From assembly GCF_025567095.1 (NCBI RefSeq), contig NZ_JAOQJH010000002.1: 64,000 nt of DNA; one strand, written 5' to 3'. Shown here piece after piece: positions 1 to 6,999 of this stretch; positions within the stretch are counted from its first letter, which is position 1, and each line of letters starts with the position of its first letter. Below the pieces are notes generated by a model. It made no database searches. It worked only from the letters and a program-made list of their open reading frames with translations, and was not told the origin of the DNA. Origin of the DNA: Anthropogastromicrobium aceti. GTDB lineage: Bacteria; Bacillota; Clostridia; Lachnospirales; Lachnospiraceae. A program made the position numbers and the translations under genes.

Positions 1-412
1 TGAGCCAGTTAGTGCACTTGATGTTTCCATTCAGGCGCAGGTTATCAACCTTCTTGATGATCTTCGTCATAAGATGGGACTGACAATCCTGTTTATTGCG
101 CATGATTTGTCTGTTGTAAAATATTTCTCAGATCGAATCGGTGTTATGTATTATGGAAAAATGGTAGAGCTGGCAGATTCCGATGAGCTGTTTGCAAATC
201 CGCTTCATCCATATACAAAATCACTTTTGTCTGCAATTCCGCTTCCAGATCCGCACTACGAGAAGCAGCGTCAGCGTATAAGCTATGTTCCGTTAAAGGA
301 GCATGATTACACAGTAGACAAACCGTCATTCCGCGAGGTTGCTCCAGGCCATTTTGTGCATTGCAACGATGCCGAGTTTGCACGTTACAAAGAGCAGATG
401 AAAGGAAATTAA
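1..412 (+). CDS. Oligopeptide ABC transporter ATP-binding protein, C-terminal part (5' end outside window)
   Basis: This is the C-terminal ~136 residues of an Opp/Dpp-type ATPase that energises peptide import. The open frame starts at base 2 and runs in from outside the window. It opens with EPVSALDVSIQAQ, the catalytic Glu after Walker B and the D-loop. The switch histidine follows in LLFIAHDLSVVKY-like sequence (here ILFIAHDLSVVKY). Then comes the oligopeptide/dipeptide-transporter C-terminal extension with NPLHPYTKSLLSAIPLPDP, which is diagnostic of OppD/OppF-type subunits. The GHFVHC ending suits OppF or DppF. An internal ATG at 74 is not the real start because homology continues upstream of it. 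The stop codon abuts the next gene, so the two are probably one transcript. The family call is firm; OppF versus DppF is not decided. Confidence 0.9.
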   Translation, partial: EPVSALDVSIQAQVINLLDDLRHKMGLTILFIAHDLSVVKYFSDRIGVMYYGKMVELADSDELFANPLHPYTKSLLSAIPLPDPHYEKQRQRISYVPLKEHDYTVDKPSFREVAPGHFVHCNDAEFARYKEQMKGN

Positions 413-826
413 ATGGAGAAAAAAAATATAATCCGTTTAATCATCCAGATCGCGATTGGCCTTATTATTGCAGTCGGTGTTATGACATCGCAGGGAGCGT
501 TTGCAGAAGGTGTATCAGCTGCAGACCGTATCCTTGCAATTGGCAATGGCTTTTCTGTCATTGCACTGTTATATATAAGCTTTGGTCTTCTTGTCTGGAT
601 ATCTACTACTGGTGTGCTTGATATTTTCTCCTTTGCACTGCAAAAAGGTGCTCATTTTCTGATTCCGTTTTCCACACGGGAGGCGAATGGAAAATTCTAC
701 GAGTTTAAAGTAGAAAAGGCCAAAAAGCGAAAGCAAAAAGGCAAAGGACAGTATATGACACTTCTTGTAGGCCTTGGATTTTTGATGATTGCAATAGCGC
801 TAACAGTCGCATGGTATTATGTGTAA
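413..826 (+). CDS. Small three-TM membrane protein, DUF3899-like
   Basis: A 137-residue integral membrane protein. Hydrophobic segments lie at about residues 8-26, 44-66 and 114-135. The loop between the second and third is strongly basic (KVEKAKKRKQKGKGQ) and probably cytoplasmic. The start ATG directly follows the stop of the peptide-transporter ATPase, so it is translationally coupled and is probably the last gene of that operon. The pattern of two N-terminal helices, a Lys-rich loop and a final helix resembles DUF3899 proteins found after opp-type genes in Firmicutes. No catalytic motif is visible and no function can be assigned. Confidence 0.7.
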   Translation: MEKKNIIRLIIQIAIGLIIAVGVMTSQGAFAEGVSAADRILAIGNGFSVIALLYISFGLLVWISTTGVLDIFSFALQKGAHFLIPFSTREANGKFYEFKVEKAKKRKQKGKGQYMTLLVGLGFLMIAIALTVAWYYV

Positions 827-883
827 GGGACGCGTGAACTGTAACATATAAGAAAAGTACAAAAAATATAAGATTTTATTTCA

Positions 884-912
884 TTGACATATCGGAAAAA
901 ATCTATTAAACT
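884..912 (+). promoter_or_regulatory. Sigma-A-type promoter for the amino-acid ABC operon
   Basis: TTGACA at 884-889 is a perfect -35 element. It is followed after 17 bp by TAAACT (907-912), a 4/6 match to the -10 consensus. ATATCGG and CTATCGG, at about 889 and 911, flank the spacer as direct repeats and could be a regulator site. Confidence 0.5.
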
Positions 913-942
913 ATCGGAGAAGTAGGTTTTTTAAAGTTTTTG

Positions 943-968
943 ACGCGGCGGCCTGCGGGTTGCCGCGT
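943..968 (+). promoter_or_regulatory. GC-rich stem-loop in the leader of the amino-acid ABC operon
   Basis: ACGCGGC (943-949) pairs perfectly with GCCGCGT (962-968) around a 12-nt loop. The stem stands out in AT-rich leader sequence 35 nt before the permease start codon. No clear U-tract follows, so it is probably an mRNA-stabilising or regulatory hairpin rather than a full terminator. Confidence 0.45.
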
Positions 969-1003
969 AATTATTTAACCAAAAAAAGAAAAGAGGGTGT
1001 TTT

Positions 1004-1681
1004 ATGTTTAGTGGTCGGTTATGGAATATTTTTATCGACTCCTTTCCAAAGATGTTGCTTCGAGCTTTGACTGGTACGATTCCGTTAACTGTAATTGCAT
1101 TTGCATTGGCGATGGTGATTGCAGTTGTAGTTGCACTGGTGCAGTTTGCGAATGTTAAAGTGTTGAAGTCGTTCTGCCGTTTTTATATCTGGATCTTTCG
1201 CGGTACACCGCTTTTGGTGCAGTTGTATATTGTATTTTTTGGATTGTCAAAGATTGGAATTTTACTCGATCCATTTCCTGCGGCAGTAATTGTATTTTCA
1301 TTAAATGAAGGTGCTTATTGTGCAGAGACGGTCCGTGCATCGCTCGAATCGGTTCCAGCAGGACAGTTGGAGGCAGGTCAGTGTGCAGGTCTTTCGTACT
1401 TGCAAACGATTTTTCGAATTGTGCTGCCACAGGCGATGCGTACCGCGTTCCCATCCCTTTTCAATTCGTTGATTTCTATGGTAAAGGATACATCTTTGTC
1501 GTCCTGTATTACAGTACCAGAGATGCTTCAAACGACAAAACAGATTGTAGCAGTAACATATGAATCTCTTCTTCTGTATGCGGAGGTTGGTCTTATTTAT
1601 TTGATAATTTCAACGATTCTGACAAAGCTTCAGAGCATCGGCGAGAAGAAGTTAAACTTTTATGGCAGAAAGGAAGGGTAA
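1004..1681 (+). CDS. Polar amino-acid ABC transporter permease (HisMQ/GlnP family)
   Basis: A 225-residue inner-membrane permease of the His/Glu/Gln/Cys importer family. About five hydrophobic segments are visible. The family region FRGTPLLVQLYIVFFGL sits near residue 65. The EAA coupling loop is near residues 125-150 (LEAGQCAGLSYLQTIFRIVLPQAMR region) and contacts the ATPase. GAGGG lies before the ATG. The ATPase gene follows 3 bp after the stop, and the binding protein lies beyond it, giving a permease-ATPase-binding protein operon. Substrate cannot be fixed from sequence; cystine or glutamine/arginine-type amino acids are plausible. Confidence 0.92.
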   Translation: MFSGRLWNIFIDSFPKMLLRALTGTIPLTVIAFALAMVIAVVVALVQFANVKVLKSFCRFYIWIFRGTPLLVQLYIVFFGLSKIGILLDPFPAAVIVFSLNEGAYCAETVRASLESVPAGQLEAGQCAGLSYLQTIFRIVLPQAMRTAFPSLFNSLISMVKDTSLSSCITVPEMLQTTKQIVAVTYESLLLYAEVGLIYLIISTILTKLQSIGEKKLNFYGRKEG

Positions 1682-1684
1682 TAC

Positions 1685-2419
1685 ATGCTGGAGATTAAAA
1701 ACATTAAAAAGTCATTTGGTCAGACAGATGTCCTTCACGATGTAAGCCTTTCTGTCAATAAAGGAGATGTCATTGCGATTCTTGGACCGAGCGGATCAGG
1801 AAAGACAACACTTCTTCGCTGCCTGAATTTCTTAGAGAAGGCAGATGGCGGAACAATGACGTTTGATGATGAGACGATCGATTTACATAAGGTACCGAAG
1901 CGCACAATTGCGCGCATTCGAAAGAAAACCGCGTTTGTGTTTCAAAATTATAACCTGTTTGCCAACAAAACGGCATTGCAGAATGTAACGGAAGGCTTGA
2001 TTGTCGGAAGAAAAATGCCAAAGGATGAGGCAAATCGAATTGCACACGAGGCATTAAAAAAGGTTGGCATGGAAGATCGAAGCGATTATTATCCGTCCCA
2101 GCTTTCAGGTGGCCAGCAGCAGCGTGTGGCGATTGCGAGGGCGATAGCAGTAAATCCAGAGATTATTTACTTTGATGAGCCGACATCGGCGCTAGATCCA
2201 GAGCTGACGGTAGAGGTGCTTGCGGTTATGAAGCGGCTTGCACAGGAAGGAATGACAATGCTTGTTGTTACCCATGAGATGAACTTTGCGCGAACAGTAT
2301 CAAATCGTGTAATTTTCATGGAAAAGGGCGTGGTTGTGGAACAAGGATCATCGAAGGAGTTTTTTGAGCATCCTAAGGAAACGCGCACGAAGGAGTTCTT
2401 GCGAATCTTTCAGGAGTAA
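1685..2419 (+). CDS. Polar amino-acid ABC transporter ATP-binding protein (GlnQ/TcyC family)
   Basis: A 244-residue ATPase with Walker A GPSGSGKTT (about residues 34-42), Q-loop VFQNYNLF, signature LSGGQQQR, Walker B with catalytic Glu IIYFDEPTSALDPE, and switch His in VVTHEMNFAR. The sequence from the Q-loop onward (NYNLFANKTALQNVTEGL) is typical of the polar amino-acid transporter subfamily. The start lies 3 bp after the permease stop with a GGAAGG ribosome site. It powers import through the neighbouring permease. A hairpin downstream separates it from the binding-protein gene. Confidence 0.95.
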   Translation: MLEIKNIKKSFGQTDVLHDVSLSVNKGDVIAILGPSGSGKTTLLRCLNFLEKADGGTMTFDDETIDLHKVPKRTIARIRKKTAFVFQNYNLFANKTALQNVTEGLIVGRKMPKDEANRIAHEALKKVGMEDRSDYYPSQLSGGQQQRVAIARAIAVNPEIIYFDEPTSALDPELTVEVLAVMKRLAQEGMTMLVVTHEMNFARTVSNRVIFMEKGVVVEQGSSKEFFEHPKETRTKEFLRIFQE

Positions 2420-2430
2420 TTCTTGCTTGT

Positions 2431-2473
2431 AAAAGCATTTCTGATAATGAAAATATCTATCAGTAATGCTTTT
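2431..2473 (+). terminator. Intercistronic hairpin between ATPase and binding-protein genes
   Basis: A 16-bp stem with one mismatch, AAAAGCATTTCTGATA (2431-2446) against TATCAGTAATGCTTTT (2458-2473), with an 11-nt loop. The last four T residues of the arm continue into a T-run. It sits inside the operon, so it may be a partial terminator or an mRNA-processing/stability element that sets relative expression of the binding protein. Confidence 0.75.
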
Positions 2474-2500
2474 TCATAAAATAAAGAGGAGGAAACTATT

Positions 2501-3508
2501 ATGACAATTAAGAAATTAATTCCATGCACATTAACAGCAGCAGTGCTTGCATCTGCCGCATTGACAGGCTGCTCTTCAAAGGGTACATCTGATAAGAGTA
2601 CTACATCTGCAAAGACTTCTGCACAGGAGACAAAGGAGACTGCCACAAAGTCTGTCGAGACCAAGGATACTGAGGCAGGCAGCGGCGAAGTAAATACAAG
2701 CGCAGAGGCAAAGAGCGAGGAAGAATCAAAGAAGGCCGAGACTGAGCTTGGAAGCGAAGAAGTATCTACAGAAATCGGAACCGGCGAGTCAGCAGATGAT
2801 CTTTTAGCACAGATTAAAGAGCGTGGTAGAATTATCGTAGCAATGGAAGGAACCTGGGCTCCGTGGACCTACCATGATGAGAATGATGATCTGGTTGGCT
2901 ATGACGTAGAGGTAGCACAGAACATCGCAGAGAAACTTGGCGTAGAGGTTGAGTTTGTTGAGGGTGCATGGGATGGACTGCTTGCAGGTTTGGATGCAGG
3001 TCGCTACGATATCATGGTAAATGGTGTTGGCGTGACAGATGAGCGTGCAGAAAAGTACAACTTCTCTACCCCATATGCATACAACAAGACTGCTGTTATC
3101 GTTCGCGGTGACTACGATGAGATTTCTTCTATGGAAGATTTAAATGGAAAGAAGACTGCAAATACCATTTCTAGTACCTATGCAGCACAGGCAGAGGCAT
3201 ATGGTGCAACTGTTACCGGTGTTGATGATTTGAATCAGACCATCGAGCTGTTACTTTCCAAGCGTATTGATGCAACACTTAATGCAGAAGTTGTATTTAA
3301 CGATTACAAGAAAGAGCATCCGGAAGCAGATGTCAAGATTGCAACCTACTCCGATCAGGTAGAGGAGATCGCAATTCCGATTCGTAAGGGTGATGATACC
3401 GTTACTCTTTTAGAGGCTGTAAATGATGCACTTGATGAGATGGCAAAGGATGGCACACTGACCGAGCTGTCTGAGAAGTACTTCGGAATGGATATTTCTA
3501 AGAAATAA
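2501..3508 (+). CDS. Amino-acid ABC transporter substrate-binding lipoprotein (family 3)
   Basis: A 335-residue lipoprotein. The signal peptide ends in a lipobox at about residues 22-25 (LTGC), so it is tethered to the outer face of the membrane. Residues ~26-100 form an unusual Ser/Thr/Lys/Glu-rich linker with repeated KTSA, KETA, EEVSTE units. The binding domain starts near residue 108 with IKERGRIIVAMEGTWAPWTYHDEN. The family-3 signature region GYDVEVAQNIAEKLGVEVEF follows, and the bilobal domain ends with DGTLTELSEKYFG. It captures a polar amino acid for the permease and ATPase upstream. AGAGGAGG precedes the start and a strong terminator follows. Confidence 0.93.
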   Translation: MTIKKLIPCTLTAAVLASAALTGCSSKGTSDKSTTSAKTSAQETKETATKSVETKDTEAGSGEVNTSAEAKSEEESKKAETELGSEEVSTEIGTGESADDLLAQIKERGRIIVAMEGTWAPWTYHDENDDLVGYDVEVAQNIAEKLGVEVEFVEGAWDGLLAGLDAGRYDIMVNGVGVTDERAEKYNFSTPYAYNKTAVIVRGDYDEISSMEDLNGKKTANTISSTYAAQAEAYGATVTGVDDLNQTIELLLSKRIDATLNAEVVFNDYKKEHPEADVKIATYSDQVEEIAIPIRKGDDTVTLLEAVNDALDEMAKDGTLTELSEKYFGMDISKK

Positions 3509-3509
3509 T

Positions 3510-3548
3510 AAAAATGGGGAGGCTCTTATATGGAGCATCCCCATTTTT
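3510..3548 (+). terminator. Rho-independent terminator of the amino-acid ABC operon
   Basis: AAAAATGGGGAGGCTC (3510-3525) pairs with GAGCATCCCCATTTTT (3533-3548), with one mismatch and a 7-nt loop, and runs into a T-tract. It closes the operon right after the binding-protein stop. Confidence 0.9.
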
Positions 3549-3610
3549 TGTTTGTATTTTTGTACTGTATGCTATACTATCTAACTGATACTTATGAAAA
3601 GATTCCGTTG

Positions 3611-3799
3611 TCACAAAGAGAAAAAAGATTGGAAACCGAAAGGTACAGAGAGATTTGTACTCTGCATTTTTAATTCGAAATACAGATCTGTAAAGCCCAT
3701 CTGACGAATACCAAAGTAGACGATCATTGCCTTCTGAATCAGATCTCTTAATGCTGTGTCATCCTTTCTGGTTGTGATACAAACGTTAAATGAAAAAAG
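3611..3799 (-). pseudogene. Degenerate C-terminal fragment of a family-3 binding protein
   Basis: A short open stretch on the minus strand between two stops. It encodes a peptide containing NVCITTRKDDTALRDLIQKA, which resembles the near-C-terminal RKGD..LxxxxNxAL segment of family-3 solute-binding proteins. The intact protein just upstream has IPIRKGDDTVTLLEAVNDAL at the same point. The sequence then drifts away from the family, and there is no start codon or ribosome site. It is probably a decayed remnant of a second amino-acid binding-protein gene. The assignment rests on about 25 residues. Confidence 0.35.
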
Positions 3800-3830
3800 C
3801 TAACGGAGTCAAGATAGTGAAAATAATGAC

Positions 3831-3859
3831 TTGACATTTTTTAATCACATTGTTATACT
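3831..3859 (+). promoter_or_regulatory. Promoter of the T-box/tyrS transcript
   Basis: TTGACA (3831-3836), 17-bp spacer, TATACT (3854-3859): a near-consensus housekeeping promoter. The predicted transcript start near 3866 is immediately before the T-box stem I. Confidence 0.85.
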
Positions 3860-3866
3860 CTGTGTA

Positions 3867-4160
3867 TCAGCGTTGAGGAGAACAAGTACTGATAAGGGAA
3901 ACCAACAGAGAGCAGCCGGTAGGTGAGAGGCGCAGGGGAAGCTTATAAGGAATACCTCTCTGAGCTCTGCACCGAACTTGCGATTTTGCAAAAGTAGACT
4001 GCAGCGGCGCGGCAGCCGTTATCTTGTCAGAGTATTCGCAGATTGACTGGATTATTTTTACAGGATGCGTGTACTTGAAAGGCAGTTTGTGTGAGCAGAC
4101 TGTGAAGAAAGGTGGTACCACGAGATTTCGCCCTCGTCCTTTTGTTAGGACGGGGGCTTT
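3867..4160 (+). ncRNA. Tyrosine-specific T-box leader with transcription terminator
   Basis: This leader senses uncharged tRNA-Tyr and controls read-through into tyrS. Stem I begins near 3867. The AGTA of the AG-bulge is at 3895-3898. The specifier loop has GAATACC with TAC (Tyr) at 3953-3955. The conserved T-box core AAGGTGGTACCACG is at 4109-4122, and its GGT bulge region would pair with the tRNA acceptor end. The competing terminator is GCCCTCGTCCT/AGGACGGGGGC at about 4130-4157, followed by a short T-run. The specifier codon matches the downstream gene. Confidence 0.95.
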
Positions 4161-4217
4161 GCTTATAAAAAAGTTCTCAGGCGAAAGTAATAAAAGCGCA
4201 GAAAAGGAGAAAAAATC

Positions 4218-5450
4218 ATGCAGGTTTACGAAGAATTAGTAGCAAGAGGGCTGATTGCCCAGGTAACAGATGAGGAGCGTATCCGCGATCTCGTTAATAA
4301 TGGAAAGGCTGTATTTTACATCGGATTCGACCCGACAGCAGACAGCCTTCATGTAGGTCACTTCATGGCACTGTGCTTAATGAAGAGACTTCAGATGGCA
4401 GGAAACAAGCCGATTGCACTGATTGGCGGCGGTACAGCAATGATCGGAGATCCGTCTGGAAAGACCGATATGAGAAAGATGATGACAAAGGAGACAATCG
4501 AGCATAATGTAGAGTGCTTCAAGAAGCAGATGGCACGTTTCATTGATTTCTCTGATGGCAAGGCACTGCTTGTTAACAATGCAGACTGGCTGTTAAATTT
4601 AAACTATATTGATGTACTCAGAGAGGTTGGACCGCATTTTAGCGTAAACAGAATGCTGACAGCTGAGTGCTACAAGCAGAGAATGGAGCGTGGATTAAGC
4701 TTCTTAGAGTTCAACTACATGATTATGCAGAGCTACGACTTCTATATGCTGTTCCAGAAATACGGCTGCAACCTTCAGTTTGGAGGTGATGACCAGTGGT
4801 CCAACATGTTAGGCGGTACCGAGCTGATCCGTCGTAAGCTGGGAGAGGACGCTGGTGCAATGACCATCACGTTGCTGTTAAACTCTGAGGGTAAGAAGAT
4901 GGGTAAGACTGTTTCAGGTGCTGTATGGCTGGATCCAGAGAAGACAAGCCCATACGATTTCTACCAGTACTGGAGAAACGTTGCAGATGCAGACGTTTTA
5001 AAGTGTATCCGTATGCTGACCTTCCTTCCGCTTGAGCAGATCGATGAGATGGATAAGTGGGAAGGAAGCCAGTTAAATAAGGCAAAGGAAATCTTAGCAT
5101 TTGAGCTGACAAAGCTTGTTCACGGTGAGGAAGAAGCAAAGAAGGCTGAGAGCGCAGCAAAGGCATTGTTTGGTGCAGGAAATGCAGCAGAGATTCCTGC
5201 AGTTGAGCTTAGCGCAGCTGATTTTGCAGAAGGTGAAGGTGAGAAGCTTGATATCTTAAGCCTTCTTGTAAAGGCAGGTCTTGCTAAGTCACGTTCAGAG
5301 GCGCGCCGTGCAGTAGAGCAGGGTGGTGTCAGTGTAAACGATGAGAAGGTAACAGATATCCGCATGAGCTTTGCAGGAAATGAGATCCCGGCAGAAGGAC
5401 TCGTAATTAAGAAGGGTAAGAAGAACTTTAAGAAGATTGTCGTTGCATAA
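4218..5450 (+). CDS. tyrS: Tyrosyl-tRNA synthetase
   Basis: A 410-residue cytoplasmic class-I synthetase that attaches tyrosine to tRNA-Tyr. The HIGH-type motif is HVGH at residues 45-48, preceded by FDPTADSL. The KMSKS-type loop is KMGKT at 227-231. The tyrosine pocket segment YMIMQSYDFYMLFQKYGCNLQFGGDDQW includes the GGDDQW hallmark, too long to be chance. An S4 RNA-binding domain occupies about residues 345-405 (KAGLAKSRSEARRAVEQGGV). The length matches the bacterial TyrS family. AAAAGGAG lies 9-10 nt before the ATG. The T-box upstream controls expression. Confidence 0.99.
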   Translation: MQVYEELVARGLIAQVTDEERIRDLVNNGKAVFYIGFDPTADSLHVGHFMALCLMKRLQMAGNKPIALIGGGTAMIGDPSGKTDMRKMMTKETIEHNVECFKKQMARFIDFSDGKALLVNNADWLLNLNYIDVLREVGPHFSVNRMLTAECYKQRMERGLSFLEFNYMIMQSYDFYMLFQKYGCNLQFGGDDQWSNMLGGTELIRRKLGEDAGAMTITLLLNSEGKKMGKTVSGAVWLDPEKTSPYDFYQYWRNVADADVLKCIRMLTFLPLEQIDEMDKWEGSQLNKAKEILAFELTKLVHGEEEAKKAESAAKALFGAGNAAEIPAVELSAADFAEGEGEKLDILSLLVKAGLAKSRSEARRAVEQGGVSVNDEKVTDIRMSFAGNEIPAEGLVIKKGKKNFKKIVVA

Positions 5451-5473
5451 AGATTACGAACTGATAATAATAG

Positions 5474-5511
5474 AGACAGGTATTGACAGAAGTTGATACC
5501 TGTCTTTTTTT
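5474..5511 (+). terminator. tyrS terminator
   Basis: AGACAGGTAT (5474-5483) pairs perfectly with ATACCTGTCT (5496-5505), followed by a run of T. It lies 24 bp after the tyrS stop. Confidence 0.93.
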
Positions 5512-5730
5512 CGAATGGGCGTCCAGTGAACTGTAACAAAACTGGTCCGACGACGAAACCTTTGCACCGAATGGCTTTGAAAAAGACAGCATACAAAAAG
5601 GTTGCAAGAATTATAAAAAGGGAGTATTATATAAACAAAACTGGAAAAACACACAAATCAGAGCGTTAAAACCGATATAAAAACGGTCAAGATGCTGTGA
5701 AATATGAAAATAAGAGGAGAGATAACGATT

Positions 5731-6948
5731 ATGATACATACGCTAGATACTAAGGCGGTAGACTATATTCCTGAGCTTGGTGACGGCTTTGAGGAAGGCA
5801 GTGAGGGAAGCGAAAACGCACAGGGATTACAGGTAGCTGATTACTATGCTGATGCAGATGGCGAAGGCATTTATTACATTACATATAAAATAGAGACTGC
5901 CAAAGAAATAGAGCAGCTATTTGTATTTGCAGGAAGAAAACAGTTATTACGTCTTGGAAAAAGAAAGGCAGGAGAGGTGATTGAGGGAACACTTTATCTG
6001 CATTTTGGTGAGATGATCCCGCGTTTTCACAGCGAGTGCATGACGATCACAAAGATTGGCTTTTCAGTGGCATGTGAGGATCTGACGAAATTAAAGAGTG
6101 TTGGCATGGCAGCAGAGAAGCTTTCTGCAAAGACAAAAATTCCGGCAATCTATCTGGCAGGAGATTCCACAGTTACTGATCAGACTTGTCCAAAGCCATA
6201 TATGCCGGGCGGATGCTACAGTTCATGGGGACAGTGCCTTGCATATTTTATCGGAGAAAGTACAGCTATTGATAATCAGGCGCACAGCGGACTTACCACA
6301 GAAACCTTTCGCAATGAGGGACACTACGATATCGTAAAGAAGTATATTCGTCCGGGCGATTTTTGCTTGTTTCAGTTTGGCCACAACGATCAGAAACTGG
6401 CACATTTGCAGGCACAGACAGGTTATAAAGAAAATTTGATGAATTATGTAAATGAGATTCGTGGACTGTGCGGAGTCCCGATTCTTGTAACACCGCTTGC
6501 GCGCAATACCTGGAAGGATGACGGCACCTACAATGATCTTTTAGCAGAGCATGCACAGGCTGTTTTTGAGGTAGGGGAAGAGACTGGTGTGCCTGTAATT
6601 GACCTTCATAAATATGCGGCAGATCTGATCAAGAAAAATGGAAAAGAGGCTAGCCGTGTCTATTTCCATCCGGGAGATATGACACACACAAACGAGTATG
6701 GCTCATTTTTGTTTGCACATTTTATCGCAAGAGAATTGAGTAAGCTAGATCCTCTCACTTTCGCAATTGATGTGCAGGATGAAGAAGACTTCACACCAGA
6801 TGAGCATACAGCCATTTTGACAGGAACAAGCACGGCAGCAGGACGTAAAGATGAGCAAAAGGAAGTCTTTGATGCGATGGAGCGTGCGGGGGATAATCTT
6901 GTGGAAGCTGTGGAAAAGGCAAAAAAAGAGGCGGAAATGATGAAGTAA
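5731..6948 (+). CDS. SGNH/GDSL hydrolase, rhamnogalacturonan acetylesterase-like (CE12)
   Basis: A 405-residue esterase expected to remove acetyl groups from pectic or related glycans. About 130 N-terminal residues form a beta-rich accessory module. The SGNH domain follows: block I YLAGDSTVTDQ carries the nucleophile Ser, block III has GHND, and the C-terminal His region is HPGDMTHTNEYG, as in the YesT/RhgT group. No signal peptide is visible, so it probably acts on imported oligosaccharides in the cytoplasm. I chose ATG 5731 because AGAGGAGA lies 10 nt upstream. An ATG at 5704 is in frame but has no ribosome site. The sensor-GGDEF gene follows on the same strand. Confidence 0.8.
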   Translation: MIHTLDTKAVDYIPELGDGFEEGSEGSENAQGLQVADYYADADGEGIYYITYKIETAKEIEQLFVFAGRKQLLRLGKRKAGEVIEGTLYLHFGEMIPRFHSECMTITKIGFSVACEDLTKLKSVGMAAEKLSAKTKIPAIYLAGDSTVTDQTCPKPYMPGGCYSSWGQCLAYFIGESTAIDNQAHSGLTTETFRNEGHYDIVKKYIRPGDFCLFQFGHNDQKLAHLQAQTGYKENLMNYVNEIRGLCGVPILVTPLARNTWKDDGTYNDLLAEHAQAVFEVGEETGVPVIDLHKYAADLIKKNGKEASRVYFHPGDMTHTNEYGSFLFAHFIARELSKLDPLTFAIDVQDEEDFTPDEHTAILTGTSTAAGRKDEQKEVFDAMERAGDNLVEAVEKAKKEAEMMK

Positions 6949-6969
6949 ATCTTGATTTTTATAGAAAAA

Positions 6970-6981
6970 AGCCTATAGGCT
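6970..6981. other. 12-bp perfect palindrome between esterase and GGDEF genes
   Basis: AGCCTATAGGCT, flanked by A-runs (AAAAA on the left, CAAAAAA on the right), sits 18 bp before the next start codon. It may be a short regulator site or a weak hairpin. There is no T-tract, so it is not a standard terminator. Confidence 0.3.
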
Positions 6982-6999
6982 CAAAAAAGGAGGGATAAA

